The notes under the pieces were generated by a model. That model was not told the origin of the DNA. It searched no databases and saw only the letters and a list, made by a program, of their open reading frames with translations. The translations under genes and the position numbers were made by a program. Shown one piece after another: positions 9,616 to 19,036 of a DNA stretch of 64,000 nt. This stretch comes from an uncultured Alistipes sp. (GTDB taxonomy: Bacteria; Bacteroidota; Bacteroidia; Bacteroidales; Rikenellaceae): assembly GCA_947629705.1 (NCBI GenBank), contig CANREN010000005.1, positions 36,352 to 100,351 of the forward strand, given 5' to 3'. How positions within the stretch are numbered: the stretch's first letter is position 1; each line of letters starts with the position of its first letter.

Positions 9616-10065
9616 ATGAAAAAATCGTGGAAATGGAGGACGCTGCTCCTCCTCGTCGGGGTATGGACGGCCGTCGGGCCGCTTTCGGCCCAAGTGCGTT
9701 TCGAAACGGTTTCGACCGATTCCGTGCGCCGGCTGGCGCAACAACAGCAAAAATTGCTCTTCATCGACCTCTATGCCGACTGGTGTCCGCCGTGTCGCGC
9801 GATGGAGCGCCAGGTCTTTTCGCGAAAAGAGGTGGGCGACTTCATGGCGAGCCGTTTCGTGGCCGCAAAGTACAATGTCGACCGGACGACGGGCCGCGAA
9901 TTGCTGGGCGAATACGGCAGGGGTTCGATTCCGCTCTACCTGATCTTCGATACCGACGGCGATTTGTGGGGCCGTATCGAGGGGGCCGCGCCCGCCGAGG
10001 AGTTCATGGACAATCTGCGGACGGTGCTCGACCGCTATGACAAGGAGAAAAAGAGGCGTCCTTGA
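9616..10065 (+). CDS. Exported thioredoxin-like protein
   Basis: Signal peptide then LLFIDLYADWCPPCRAMERQVFSRKEV (WCPPC active site). Confidence 0.88.
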   Translation: MKKSWKWRTLLLLVGVWTAVGPLSAQVRFETVSTDSVRRLAQQQQKLLFIDLYADWCPPCRAMERQVFSRKEVGDFMASRFVAAKYNVDRTTGRELLGEYGRGSIPLYLIFDTDGDLWGRIEGAAPAEEFMDNLRTVLDRYDKEKKRRP

Positions 10066-10078
10066 TTCACCGGCCGAT

Positions 10079-10699
10079 TTATCGCGGCGTGTAGACCACC
10101 TGCTTCGTCTCGAAGAAAGGTTCGCTGAAAAAATCCGAAATGGCGTAACGTTCCCATTTTTTGTTCGTTGCGGCTAATTCTTCCGTCAGGTCGCCGCCCT
10201 TCAGATAGAGAATGCCGTTGGGCAGCGTGCCGCGTTGTCCGCGTTCGATTTTGTCCCAGACCCATCGCACGAACTCGGGCATCGCCGTTACGGCCCGCGA
10301 AACCGCATAATCGTAACGCTCCGTGAGCGTCTCGGCCCGCAGCGATCGCGGGTCGATGTTTTTCAGCCCCAATGCCGACGCAACCCCTTCGACCACCGTG
10401 ATCTTTTTGCGGATGGAGTCGACGGCCGTGAAATGCGTCTCCGGAAAGAGGATCGCCAACGGAACGGAGGGGAATCCGCCGCCGCATCCGACATCGAGAA
10501 TCCGGGCTCCGGACTCGAATGCGCACACCTTGGCGATCGCTAGCGAATGCAGCACGTGGCGCAGGTAGAGTTGCTCGAAATCCTTGCGCGACACGACGTT
10601 GATTTTGGCGTTCCAGTCGGCATAGAGGTCGTAGAGCGCCGCGAAACGCTCTTTTTGCAACGGAGTCAGCCCGGGAAAGTATTTTATGAGGAGCTCCAT
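10079..10699 (-). CDS. rsmG: 16S rRNA (guanine(527)-N(7))-methyltransferase RsmG
   Basis: LYDLYADWNAKINVVSRKDFEQLYLRHVLHSLAIAK...ILDVGCGGGFPSVPLAILFPETHFTAVDSIRKKITV. Confidence 0.96.
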   Translation of the reverse strand: MELLIKYFPGLTPLQKERFAALYDLYADWNAKINVVSRKDFEQLYLRHVLHSLAIAKVCAFESGARILDVGCGGGFPSVPLAILFPETHFTAVDSIRKKITVVEGVASALGLKNIDPRSLRAETLTERYDYAVSRAVTAMPEFVRWVWDKIERGQRGTLPNGILYLKGGDLTEELAATNKKWERYAISDFFSEPFFETKQVVYTPR

Positions 10700-10736
10700 G
10701 ATCGATCAGGCCATTTTATACGGCAATCGCCTCGCC

Positions 10737-11294
10737 TTATTTTTCGTTCTGAATGAAACGGCACATCTGTTCGCGGGCCCGATGGATCTGGGTCTTCACG
10801 GTTCCCAGCGGCAGGGCTAATTTCGCGGCGATCTCCTCGTAGGAGAGTTCCTCGAAGAAACGCAGCCGGATCAGCTGCCGGTAGCGCGGGGAAAGCCGTT
10901 CGAGACAGCTTTCGATCTGGGTGCACTGCTGCCGGTTGATGATGCTCTCCTCGGGGGTCGGGGCCAGCGAAGCCGGCGCCATGAACCGTTCGTCGATGGA
11001 GAGCCCCTCCTGCCGCCGCCGGACGAAGTCGATGAACGTGTTGCGGGCGATGGTGTAGACCCATTGCCCGAAGGTGTAATCGGGGCAGTACCGGTGCAGA
11101 TTGATATAGACCTTGATGAAGGTCTCCTGCAACAAATCGTCCGCGTCGCTCGTATGGCCGAGCCGCTGCACGAGCAGACGGCGTATGGCATCGCGGTAAC
11201 GGTCGAACAGGTATTCGAATGCGGTGCCGTCGCCCGCGAGCACCAATTCGACCAACCGGCGGTCGTCGGCTACGATATAGTCGGCTATCTCCAT
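10737..11294 (-). CDS. RNA polymerase sigma-70 factor, ECF-type
   Basis: GDGTAFEYLFDRYRDAIRRLLVQRLGHTSDADDLLQETFIKVYINL...RLRFFEELSYEEIAAKLALPLGTVKTQIHRAREQM; sigma2/sigma4 regions. Confidence 0.93.
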   Translation of the reverse strand: MEIADYIVADDRRLVELVLAGDGTAFEYLFDRYRDAIRRLLVQRLGHTSDADDLLQETFIKVYINLHRYCPDYTFGQWVYTIARNTFIDFVRRRQEGLSIDERFMAPASLAPTPEESIINRQQCTQIESCLERLSPRYRQLIRLRFFEELSYEEIAAKLALPLGTVKTQIHRAREQMCRFIQNEK

Positions 11295-12439
11295 ACCCGA
11301 ACGTCTTTGCGTAGGAGTGCGAGTGCGAGCAGGAACGAGCAGCAGGGGCTGAACAGGTCGTAGAGGAAATAGCCGAGCAGCAAGCCGGGTTCGCCGAGCC
11401 GTTTGGCAATGCGGCGCACCTCGACGAGCACCGTTGCGAACCGCAGGAGCAGCAGCACGGCAGCGGCGATTTTGAATTCGAACGGCATGACGGCCAGCGC
11501 GCAGATTGCGGAAACGAAAAACAATACGCGCGAACCGACCTCCCAGTGCAGGTAATTCTTGATATCCTGCGGATAGAATTGTTCGGCCGAACCGAAATAA
11601 CGCAACCGGTCGAACCACCAGCCGAGGCCGCCCCATATCTTTTCGCGCATCGTAGCGCGCGGGGTCAGCACGATGCTCACGTTGTCGGGGGTCATGACCT
11701 GCTGCATGAACAGGTCGTCTTCGCCGATATTCATGTTGAGATGCCCGAATCCGTTGGCTGCGAAGTAGATTGTTTTGGTGAAACCGAGGTTGTGCAGCGT
11801 GCCGCGATAGGGGCGCGCCGCGATGGCGCGGGCGATCGGCGGCACGGCGTGCATCATCCGCCACGTCCGCATAAAGCTGTTTTTCAGCCCTTTTTCGCGT
11901 TCCATGCCGCAATATCCCACCACGATGTCGCCGCGCAGGAATCCCTTGGCCATGAACGACAGCCAGCGATCCGAGGTCGGGTAGGCGTCGGTCGAGGTGA
12001 AGATCATGCATTCGTAATGGGCCGATTTGATGCCGACGTTGAGGGCCATCTTGCGGGAGATGGGGAATCGCGGGTCGAGCAGGATTTTCGACGTATAGAT
12101 TTGCGGAAACGACTTTTTCAGGCGAAGCAGATCTTCGTAGAAATCGTTGTCCTGCCCCACGTAGATGATGATCACCTCATAGGCGGGGTAGTTTTGGGCG
12201 AGCAGCAGGGGCAGCCGCTCCTCGACGAACGTATATTCTTCGGCGAACATCGGCACGATGACCGATACGGGCGGTTCCTTTTCGCGGACGGGGGTGCGGC
12301 GGTTGTTTTTGTAACCGGAGATGCGTCCGAACGAGAAGATATAATAATAGAGCTGTACGCAGAGCAGCAACAACAGGATTCCCGCCAGAGCGGCACCCTC
12401 CCAACCGTAACACGACAGAAACGTATCGAATAGTTGCAT
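11285..12439 (-). CDS. Family 2 glycosyltransferase, membrane-associated
   Basis: N-terminal TM, PPVSVIVPMFAEEYTFVEERLPLLLAQNYPAYEVIII..., C-terminal TM helices; ATG at 12439. Confidence 0.88.
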   Translation of the reverse strand: MQLFDTFLSCYGWEGAALAGILLLLLCVQLYYYIFSFGRISGYKNNRRTPVREKEPPVSVIVPMFAEEYTFVEERLPLLLAQNYPAYEVIIIYVGQDNDFYEDLLRLKKSFPQIYTSKILLDPRFPISRKMALNVGIKSAHYECMIFTSTDAYPTSDRWLSFMAKGFLRGDIVVGYCGMEREKGLKNSFMRTWRMMHAVPPIARAIAARPYRGTLHNLGFTKTIYFAANGFGHLNMNIGEDDLFMQQVMTPDNVSIVLTPRATMREKIWGGLGWWFDRLRYFGSAEQFYPQDIKNYLHWEVGSRVLFFVSAICALAVMPFEFKIAAAVLLLLRFATVLVEVRRIAKRLGEPGLLLGYFLYDLFSPCCSFLLALALLRKDVRVWR

Positions 12440-12454
12440 GGCAATAAAATATCC

Positions 12455-12537
12455 GCAAAGATACGAATAAGCGAGGGCAAATGCAAGTTTACTTGCATTT
12501 TGCCGAGGCGCCATATCTTCGGCGAAGCCAAAGATAC
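12455..12537 (-). repeat. Family A promoter-hairpin repeat, copy 1
   Basis: gcaaagatacgaataagcgagggcaaatgcaagtttacttgcattttgccgaggcgccatatcttcggcgaagccaaagatac; shared scaffold with 17661-17744 and 18966-19017. Confidence 0.85.
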
Positions 12538-12589
12538 AGAAAGCGTGAATACACCTGCCAATTCGATTCGGGGATAGAGCCGTATGGGG

Positions 12590-14287
12590 CTATTTGAAAA
12601 AATAACTTTTTTGACGGCGTTTTTCCTCCTGCGTGCGGGCCACGTAGACCCGTTCATGCGTATAGGGATTCTCGCCCGTATAGAACATTACGGACGAAAG
12701 GGTCATCGGCGTCGGGGTCAGATCCTGTACCTGTTCCAACGTGAAGTGCAGCCGTCCGAGCACCTTCTCCGACAGAGCCCGCATCTCCCGCTCCGTGCAC
12801 CCGGGATGCGACGAAATGAAATAGGGAATCAACTGATAGGGCAGCCCCTCGCGCCGGCAAATGCGCTGGAAATCGGCATTCAGCTGCTCGAACAGCGCGA
12901 ACGGCGGTTTGCGCATCAAGCGCAGTACCGACGCCTCGGTATGCTCGGGAGCGACTTTCAACCGGCCGGAGGTGTGGTATTTGAGCACCGTTTCGAGGTA
13001 AGGCTTGCCGTCGAACAGGTCGTAACGGATGCCGCTGCCGATGAAGGCCTTCTTGATCCCCTTGACCGCACGGATCTTCTCGTAGAGCTTCAACAGCGGG
13101 CTGTGGTCGTTGTCGAGATTGGGGCATCGGGAGGGATGCAGGCACGACGGCCGACGGCAGCGGCTGCACAGCGTCGTGTCGCGTCCGCCCATCCGATACA
13201 TGTTGGCCGACGGCGCCCCGATATCCGACAGATAGCCTTTGAATCCGGGCATCCGCACGATGCGCTCCACCTCGGCGAGGATCGACCGCTCGCTGCGCGA
13301 GTGGATGAATTTGCCCTGATGCGCCGAAATGGTGCAGAATGAACACCCGCCGAAACATCCGCGATGAATGTTGACCGAAAACTTGATCATCTCCCAAGCC
13401 GGAATAGCCCCCTTGTTGCGATAACGCGGATGCGGCGCCCGCTCGTAGGGCAGATCGAACGAATGGTCGAGCTCCTCGGTCGTGGGTGTCGCATGGGGCG
13501 GCGTAACGACGACGAACCGGTCGCCGACGGCCTCGACGATCGTCGCATCGGGCGCCATCAGATTGCTTTGGGTCTCGATCTCGACGAAATTTTCGCCGAA
13601 AGCCCGTCGATCTGCCTGACATTGCTCGAAACTGTGCAGGCGGATGGTTTTCTCCGGGTCGAGCCGGTCGACATACGCCCGGTCGGCCAGGAACGCCACC
13701 TGCCGGATACGGCGCAACAGCTTGGCATTGTATCCGTTGCGCATGGCGCGCGCCACCTCTTGGATGACCCCTTCGCCCATGCCGTAGATCAACAGGTCGG
13801 CCCCCGAAGTCGCAAGCACCGACGGATGCAGCGAGTCGCTCCAATAATCGTAATGGGTCAGCCGCCGCAACGACGCCTCGATGCCTCCGATGACGACGGG
13901 AACGTGTGGGAACAACCGTTTGAGAATCTGCGTATAGACCGTTACGGCGCGGTCGGGGCGGAACCCCGCCTTGCCGCCGGGCGTATAGGCATCGTCGTGC
14001 CGCAGGCGCAGGTTGGCGGTGTAATGGTTGACCATCGAATCCATCGCACCGGCCGAAACGCCGAAGAAAAGCCGCGGCGTGCCCAATTTGGTGAAGTCGC
14101 GCAGGTCGTCGCGCCAGTTGGGCTGCGGCACGACGGCCACGCGATACCCCTCGGCTTCGAGCAGACGCCCGATGACGGCAGCGCCGAACGCAGGATGGTC
14201 GATATAGGCGTCGCCCGTGAAGAGGATGACGTCCAACTGTTCCCATCCGCGTTCGCGGACCTCCTTTATGCCGGTCGGCAAAAACAT
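12590..14287 (-). CDS. YgiQ family radical SAM protein
   Basis: GWEQLDVILFTGDAYIDHPAFGAAVIGRLLEAEGYRV...FSVNIHRGCFGGCSFCTISAHQGKFI; YgiQ/UPF0313 type. Confidence 0.95.
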   Translation of the reverse strand: MFLPTGIKEVRERGWEQLDVILFTGDAYIDHPAFGAAVIGRLLEAEGYRVAVVPQPNWRDDLRDFTKLGTPRLFFGVSAGAMDSMVNHYTANLRLRHDDAYTPGGKAGFRPDRAVTVYTQILKRLFPHVPVVIGGIEASLRRLTHYDYWSDSLHPSVLATSGADLLIYGMGEGVIQEVARAMRNGYNAKLLRRIRQVAFLADRAYVDRLDPEKTIRLHSFEQCQADRRAFGENFVEIETQSNLMAPDATIVEAVGDRFVVVTPPHATPTTEELDHSFDLPYERAPHPRYRNKGAIPAWEMIKFSVNIHRGCFGGCSFCTISAHQGKFIHSRSERSILAEVERIVRMPGFKGYLSDIGAPSANMYRMGGRDTTLCSRCRRPSCLHPSRCPNLDNDHSPLLKLYEKIRAVKGIKKAFIGSGIRYDLFDGKPYLETVLKYHTSGRLKVAPEHTEASVLRLMRKPPFALFEQLNADFQRICRREGLPYQLIPYFISSHPGCTEREMRALSEKVLGRLHFTLEQVQDLTPTPMTLSSVMFYTGENPYTHERVYVARTQEEKRRQKSYFFK

Positions 14288-14350
14288 CTTTATTAACTGG
14301 TAAGGATCAGTATGTTATATTGGCGGGACTGACCGTCTTTGCTCTTTTGG

Positions 14351-14449
14351 CAGCCCGTTCATACGGGTCGGCAGCGAAGCAAGTCTCGTATAAGCACAGC
14401 CCAGGCTCCTCCGCATAGGGAACCGCCTTCAAAAGCGGCTCCGTCCCGC
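14351..14449 (-). repeat. Family B 3'-UTR repeat, copy B1
   Basis: Minus-strand reading directly after the RluA-type stop: GCCGCTTTTGAAGGCGGTTCCCTATGCGGAGGAGCCTGGG...CTTCGCTGCCGACCCGTATGAACGGGCTG. Confidence 0.7.
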
Positions 14450-15568
14450 TTACAACGCTTGCACCGCCGATGAAGCGGTGTACCGCTCCCACTTGGCTAA
14501 TAACTCCTTGAAATCGGCGGGCAGCTCGCTTTCGAACAGCACCTGCTCGTGGGTCGTCGGATGCTCGAAACCCAGCAGCCGGGCATGCAGCGCATGACGC
14601 GGCATCGCCGCGAAGCAGTTTTCGATAAACTGCCGGTATTTCGAGAAGGTCGTACCTTTCAGAATGCGGTCGCCGCCGTAGCGTTCGTCGTTGAACAACG
14701 GGTGGCCGATCCACGCCATGTGGACGCGGATCTGGTGCGTGCGGCCGGTCTCCAACCGACACTCCACGAGCGTTACATAACCGAAACGCCGCAGCACCTT
14801 CCAATGGGTTACGGCCCATTTCCCCTCCGAACCGTCGGCGAAAACGTACATTTTCTGCCGATCCTTGGGGCTGCGGCCGATATTTCCGGTGATGGTGCCC
14901 TCGTCCTCCTCGAAATTGCCCCACACCAACGCCACGTAGCGCCGCTGGATGGAGTGGTCGAAAAACTGCCTGCCCAAACGGGCCAGCGCCTGTTCGTTCT
15001 TGGCCATCACCAACAGGCCCGACGTATTCTTGTCGATGCGGTGCACGAGCCCTGCCCGCGTATTGCCCTCGCTGTACATCGGCAGGCTGCGCAGATGCCA
15101 CGACATGGCGTTGACCAGCGTGCCGCTTCGGTTGCCGACTCCCGGATGCACCACCATGCCGGCCGGTTTGTCGACCAACACAATGTCCTCGTCCTCGTAG
15201 GGGATCACGAGCGGAATCTCCTCGGGCACGATCTCGTACTCGCGCCTGGGATAGGGCAGCACGATCTGAATCCGGTCGAACGGTTTTACGCGATAGCTGG
15301 ACTTCGCTGCCGACCCGTTTACCAGAATGTTGCCGCTGTCGGCCGCCGCCTGAATGCGATTGCGCGAGCAGTGCGTCATGTGAGCCGTCAGGAACTTGTC
15401 GAGCCGCAGCAGCGACTGCCCCTTGTCGGCCGTAATCGCGAAGTGCTCGTAAAGCCCCGCGGCTTCATCGTCCTCGTCGCTCGCCGCACCCGCTTCGATT
15501 TCGGCCTCCTCGGGCAGAAGCTCATCGGCCGATCCGGCCTCCGGCCTGTTGCGCATCCCGTCCATCAA
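14450..15568 (-). CDS. rluD: RluA family pseudouridine synthase with S4 domain
   Basis: LRLDKFLTAHMTHCSRNRIQAAADSGNILVNG (S4) ... GLVHRIDKNTSGLLVMAKNEQA (RluA HRIDxxTSG motif). Confidence 0.93.
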   Translation of the reverse strand: MMDGMRNRPEAGSADELLPEEAEIEAGAASDEDDEAAGLYEHFAITADKGQSLLRLDKFLTAHMTHCSRNRIQAAADSGNILVNGSAAKSSYRVKPFDRIQIVLPYPRREYEIVPEEIPLVIPYEDEDIVLVDKPAGMVVHPGVGNRSGTLVNAMSWHLRSLPMYSEGNTRAGLVHRIDKNTSGLLVMAKNEQALARLGRQFFDHSIQRRYVALVWGNFEEDEGTITGNIGRSPKDRQKMYVFADGSEGKWAVTHWKVLRRFGYVTLVECRLETGRTHQIRVHMAWIGHPLFNDERYGGDRILKGTTFSKYRQFIENCFAAMPRHALHARLLGFEHPTTHEQVLFESELPADFKELLAKWERYTASSAVQAL

Positions 15569-16542
15569 TCGAAAAAACCTTCGTTATCGCCGCGGAATCC
15601 ATCCGTTGCCGGTTCCGTCGCGGCATCCACGGCCTCCCGCAATGCCGCGGCCGCGATCGAATCGGCCCGCTCCTGTTCGGCCTGCAACCGTTCGGCCGCC
15701 AAAGCCTTGGCCGCTTTCTCGGCGGCTTTGAAATGTTCTTCGACCTTCTTCCGGTCGAGCGTCAACCGCAGATCGACCCGCGTACCGAGCGCAGCGGTCT
15801 GTTCGGCCGCAGGCGACTGGATATAGACGCCGGCCTCCCGCTGGTTCAACAGATCGATCCCCTCGTCGAATCCGATGCGCCCGACATTCAACCCCAACTC
15901 CCACAAACGGCTTTTCGCCTGTTTGAGCGAAAAACCGACGAGCATCGGGACGACCGCCGTATCGTTCTCGGGTTCGGCCCCCACGTAGAGCGTAATGCCC
16001 GAACCGATGCCCGCCTCGATTTTCGAATTTTCCGACACCTGTTTCCCTCCGCAGAACTCCTCCAGCACATAATTGGTGGCGATATCGGGACGATAGATCA
16101 ATTCGGCGATCTCCAATCCGGCGATCTCCAACATGTTTTTGGCCTGCCGCAGCGACCGGCCGGCAACGTAGGGAACGGGTACTGTTTTTTCGCGGAACGA
16201 ATTGATGGTCAAATAGATCGTTCGATCCGGCTTGACCTCGACGCCCCTTTCGGGCAGCTGGTCGAGCACGACGCCGCTTTCGTAGGTCGGCACGAACAGC
16301 GAATCGTTGACGGAAAGCCGCAGCTGGTTTTTATGTGCGACCCGTTCGGCTTCGTCGAGCCGCAGTCCCGTGAAGTCGGGCACCCGGCGTCGGGCGCCGT
16401 GCCGCGTACCTATCTGCATGACGAGATGGGCGGCCACGGCCATGATGAGGAGGGCGATGACGATCAGAACGATATTCCACAGCAGCGGATACTGCTGTCT
16501 GTATCGTTCGAGGAGGGTTCGGGAGGTTTGTTTCACGGACAT
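15565..16542 (-). CDS. PASTA domain-containing membrane protein
   Basis: N-terminal TM then repeated PASTA-like segments (VPDFTGLRLDEAERVAHKNQLRLSVN; VPYVAGRSLRQAKNMLEIAGLEIAEL; VPMLVGFSLKQAKSRLWELGLNVG). Confidence 0.88.
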   Translation of the reverse strand: MSVKQTSRTLLERYRQQYPLLWNIVLIVIALLIMAVAAHLVMQIGTRHGARRRVPDFTGLRLDEAERVAHKNQLRLSVNDSLFVPTYESGVVLDQLPERGVEVKPDRTIYLTINSFREKTVPVPYVAGRSLRQAKNMLEIAGLEIAELIYRPDIATNYVLEEFCGGKQVSENSKIEAGIGSGITLYVGAEPENDTAVVPMLVGFSLKQAKSRLWELGLNVGRIGFDEGIDLLNQREAGVYIQSPAAEQTAALGTRVDLRLTLDRKKVEEHFKAAEKAAKALAAERLQAEQERADSIAAAALREAVDAATEPATDGFRGDNEGFFD

Positions 16543-16551
16543 AACGACGGG

Positions 16552-17655
16552 TTATTTGGGTGCCTTGCGGTAGAGGTACACGGCAATGCACAGATAGATG
16601 ATATTCGGGAGCCACACGGCGAACCACGGCGGGAGGGCGCCGTTCTTGGCGAACTCGGTGAAGAAACGGTTGAACAGAATGTAGGAGAAACAGAGCGTGA
16701 TGCCGATGCCGATATGCAGACCGGTACCGCCCCGCACCTTGCGCGAGGAGAGCGACACGCCGATCAGCGTCAGGATGAAGGTCGAAAGCGGATAGGCGAA
16801 ACGCGAATGCCGTTCGACCTCGATGATGCCGAGCTCGTCGGAGCCTTTTGCGCGCTGCTGGGTCAGAAAGGCGTTGAGCTCCGCGATATTCATCGTCAGG
16901 ATCAGTTCGCTGATACGGCCTAATTCGGTCGCCTCCAAATTGATCAGGGTATCGAGGTTGCGGTGTTGCGAGAAGCTCTCCATGCCCGTCGAATCGAACA
17001 TTCGCTGCGTATAGCGCAGGGCCGTCCACCGTTTGGTTTCGGGATCGAAATGCACGTCGGCCGCCTCCAACGAATGGGTCATCGTCCCGTCGTCGTAATG
17101 CTCCAGTGCGAAGAACGAAGCCTGCCGGTTCTGCTCGCTGTATCCGCGGATATAGGCGAACGTTCCGGGGTCGATCTGGCGATAGATGTGCCGGTCGTAG
17201 GCGCCGTTGGTGCGGCGTTTGATGTACTGCTGCTCGAATCGGACGATGTGCTGCTGCGAAATGGGGATCAGCCAGAGGCTCAACACCAGCGACAGTCCGG
17301 CGATGATGACCGCCCCGAGAAAGTAGGGCCACATGAGCCGCCGGAACGACATGCCGCCCGAAAGCATGGCGATGATTTCGGTCTGATAGGCCATCTTCGA
17401 GGTGAAGAAGATGCAGGCGATGAAGGTGAACAGACCGCTGAACTGGTTGATGAAAAAAGGGATGAAATTCAGGTAGTAATCGAAGACGATCGCCTTGAAC
17501 GGGGCTTTGAGCTCGGTGAAGTCGTCGATCTTCTCCACGTAGTCGAACGTTACCACGATGACGATGATCATGGCGATGGCGAAAAAGTAGGTCGACAGGA
17601 ACTTTCCCAGTATGTAGCGGTCCAGAATTTTGAACCCGGGCGATTGCAGTTTCAT
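16552..17655 (-). CDS. LptF/LptG (YjgP/YjgQ) family LPS export permease
   Basis: MKLQSPGFKILDRYILGKFLSTYFFAIAMIIVIVVTFDYVEKIDDF...; six-TM permease layout. Confidence 0.92.
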   Translation of the reverse strand: MKLQSPGFKILDRYILGKFLSTYFFAIAMIIVIVVTFDYVEKIDDFTELKAPFKAIVFDYYLNFIPFFINQFSGLFTFIACIFFTSKMAYQTEIIAMLSGGMSFRRLMWPYFLGAVIIAGLSLVLSLWLIPISQQHIVRFEQQYIKRRTNGAYDRHIYRQIDPGTFAYIRGYSEQNRQASFFALEHYDDGTMTHSLEAADVHFDPETKRWTALRYTQRMFDSTGMESFSQHRNLDTLINLEATELGRISELILTMNIAELNAFLTQQRAKGSDELGIIEVERHSRFAYPLSTFILTLIGVSLSSRKVRGGTGLHIGIGITLCFSYILFNRFFTEFAKNGALPPWFAVWLPNIIYLCIAVYLYRKAPK

Positions 17656-17660
17656 GGTGT

Positions 17661-17744
17661 GCAAAGATACGAATAAGCGAGGGCAAAACCAAAACTTGTT
17701 TTGGTTTTGCCGAGCGGGAGTATCTTCGGCGCAGCCAAAGATAC
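17661..17744 (-). repeat. Family A promoter-hairpin repeat, copy 2
   Basis: gcaaagatacgaataagcgagggcaaaaccaaaacttgttttggttttgccgagcgggagtatcttcggcgcagccaaagatac; perfect GGCAAAACCAAAAC/GTTTTGGTTTTGCC stem. Confidence 0.88.
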
Positions 17745-17751
17745 GAAAAAA

Positions 17752-18888
17752 TCAGAGACGGCGCCCCAATTTGGCGGCCATCGCCTCTTTCCAAGGCAGA
17801 AAATCGCCGGCCGCAATGTGTTCGCGGGCCATCGACACCAGGCGCAGGTAGAACGCAATGTTATGCAGCGAGGCGATCTGCGCCGCCAGCATCTCGCCGC
17901 ACACCGTCAGATGATGCAGATAGGCTTTCGAATAGCGTATGTCGACGAAGGCCGTGCCCTCGGGATCGATGGGCGAAAAATCGTCCTCCCACTTCTTGTT
18001 GCGGATATTGATGGTGCCCTCGGCCGTGAAAAGCTGGCCGTTTCGGCCGTTGCGCGTCGGCATCACGCAGTCGAACATGTCCACTCCGCGGGCGATACCC
18101 TCCAGAATGTTCGTCGGTGTACCCACCCCCATCAGGTAACGGGGCTTCTCCTTCGGCAGGACGGCATCGACCACCTCGATCATTTCGTACATTGTTTCGG
18201 TAGGCTCTCCCACGGCTAAACCGCCGATGGCATATCCGTCGGCCTCGTACTGCATCGCATGTTCTGCGGCCCGCACCCGCAGATCGGGGTAGGTGCACCC
18301 CTGTACGATCGGGAAAAGCGCCTGATAGTGGCCGTATTTGGGCTGCGTCCGGTGGTAACGGTCGAAACAGCGGTCGAGCCACCGCTGGGTCAGACCGAGC
18401 GATTTGGCCGCATATTCGCGCGGGGCGTCGCCCGGGGGGCATTCGTCAAAGGCCATCATGATATCGGCGCCGATGGTTCGTTCGGTGTCGATGACGCTTT
18501 CGGGCGTGAACAGATGCTTCGAGCCGTCGATATGCGACCGGAAATGGCAGCCCTCCTCGGTCAGCTTGCGGCAGGCGGCTAACGAAAAAACCTGAAAACC
18601 GCCGCTGTCGGTGAGCATCGGCCCCTCCCACGTCGAGAAACGATGTACGCCGCCGGCTTTCTCGATGATTCCCATACCGGGCCGCAGATAGAGGTGATAG
18701 GTATTGGCCAGAATGATCTGGGCCCGCGCCTCGTCGCGCACGTCCCGATGGAAAATCCCCTTCACGGTTGCGGCCGTGCCCACGGGCATGAAAATCGGCG
18801 TGCGGACGATGCCGTGATCGGTCTGCAACTCGCCCGCCCGGGCCTTCGAGGCGGGATCCTGATGCCGGATGGTGAATCGGATGCTCAT
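17752..18888 (-). CDS. tgt: tRNA guanosine(34) transglycosylase (queuine tRNA-ribosyltransferase)
   Basis: MSIRFTIRHQDPASKARAGELQTDHGIVRTPIFMPVGTAATVKG...MLTDSGGFQVFSLA...YLMGVGTPTNILEGIARGVDMFDCVMPTRNGRNG. Confidence 0.97.
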   Translation of the reverse strand: MSIRFTIRHQDPASKARAGELQTDHGIVRTPIFMPVGTAATVKGIFHRDVRDEARAQIILANTYHLYLRPGMGIIEKAGGVHRFSTWEGPMLTDSGGFQVFSLAACRKLTEEGCHFRSHIDGSKHLFTPESVIDTERTIGADIMMAFDECPPGDAPREYAAKSLGLTQRWLDRCFDRYHRTQPKYGHYQALFPIVQGCTYPDLRVRAAEHAMQYEADGYAIGGLAVGEPTETMYEMIEVVDAVLPKEKPRYLMGVGTPTNILEGIARGVDMFDCVMPTRNGRNGQLFTAEGTINIRNKKWEDDFSPIDPEGTAFVDIRYSKAYLHHLTVCGEMLAAQIASLHNIAFYLRLVSMAREHIAAGDFLPWKEAMAAKLGRRL

Positions 18889-18965
18889 AACGGCGGCAAA
18901 AGTAGTCGTTTTTTCAGAAAAATCCTAACGGACAGGGTGCTGTAAACGCGATACGCGGCCGGTGC

Positions 18966-19017
18966 GCTCGGCAAAACAAAAAAAGTTTTGTTTTGCCCTC
19001 GCTTATTCGTATCTTTG
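18966..19017 (+). repeat. Family A promoter-hairpin repeat, copy 3 (shortened)
   Basis: gctcggcaaaacaaaaaaagttttgttttgccctcgcttattcgtatctttga; same scaffold, opposite orientation, just upstream of the gene at 19037. Confidence 0.85.
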
Positions 19018-19036
19018 ACTCGATCAGAATAATGCT

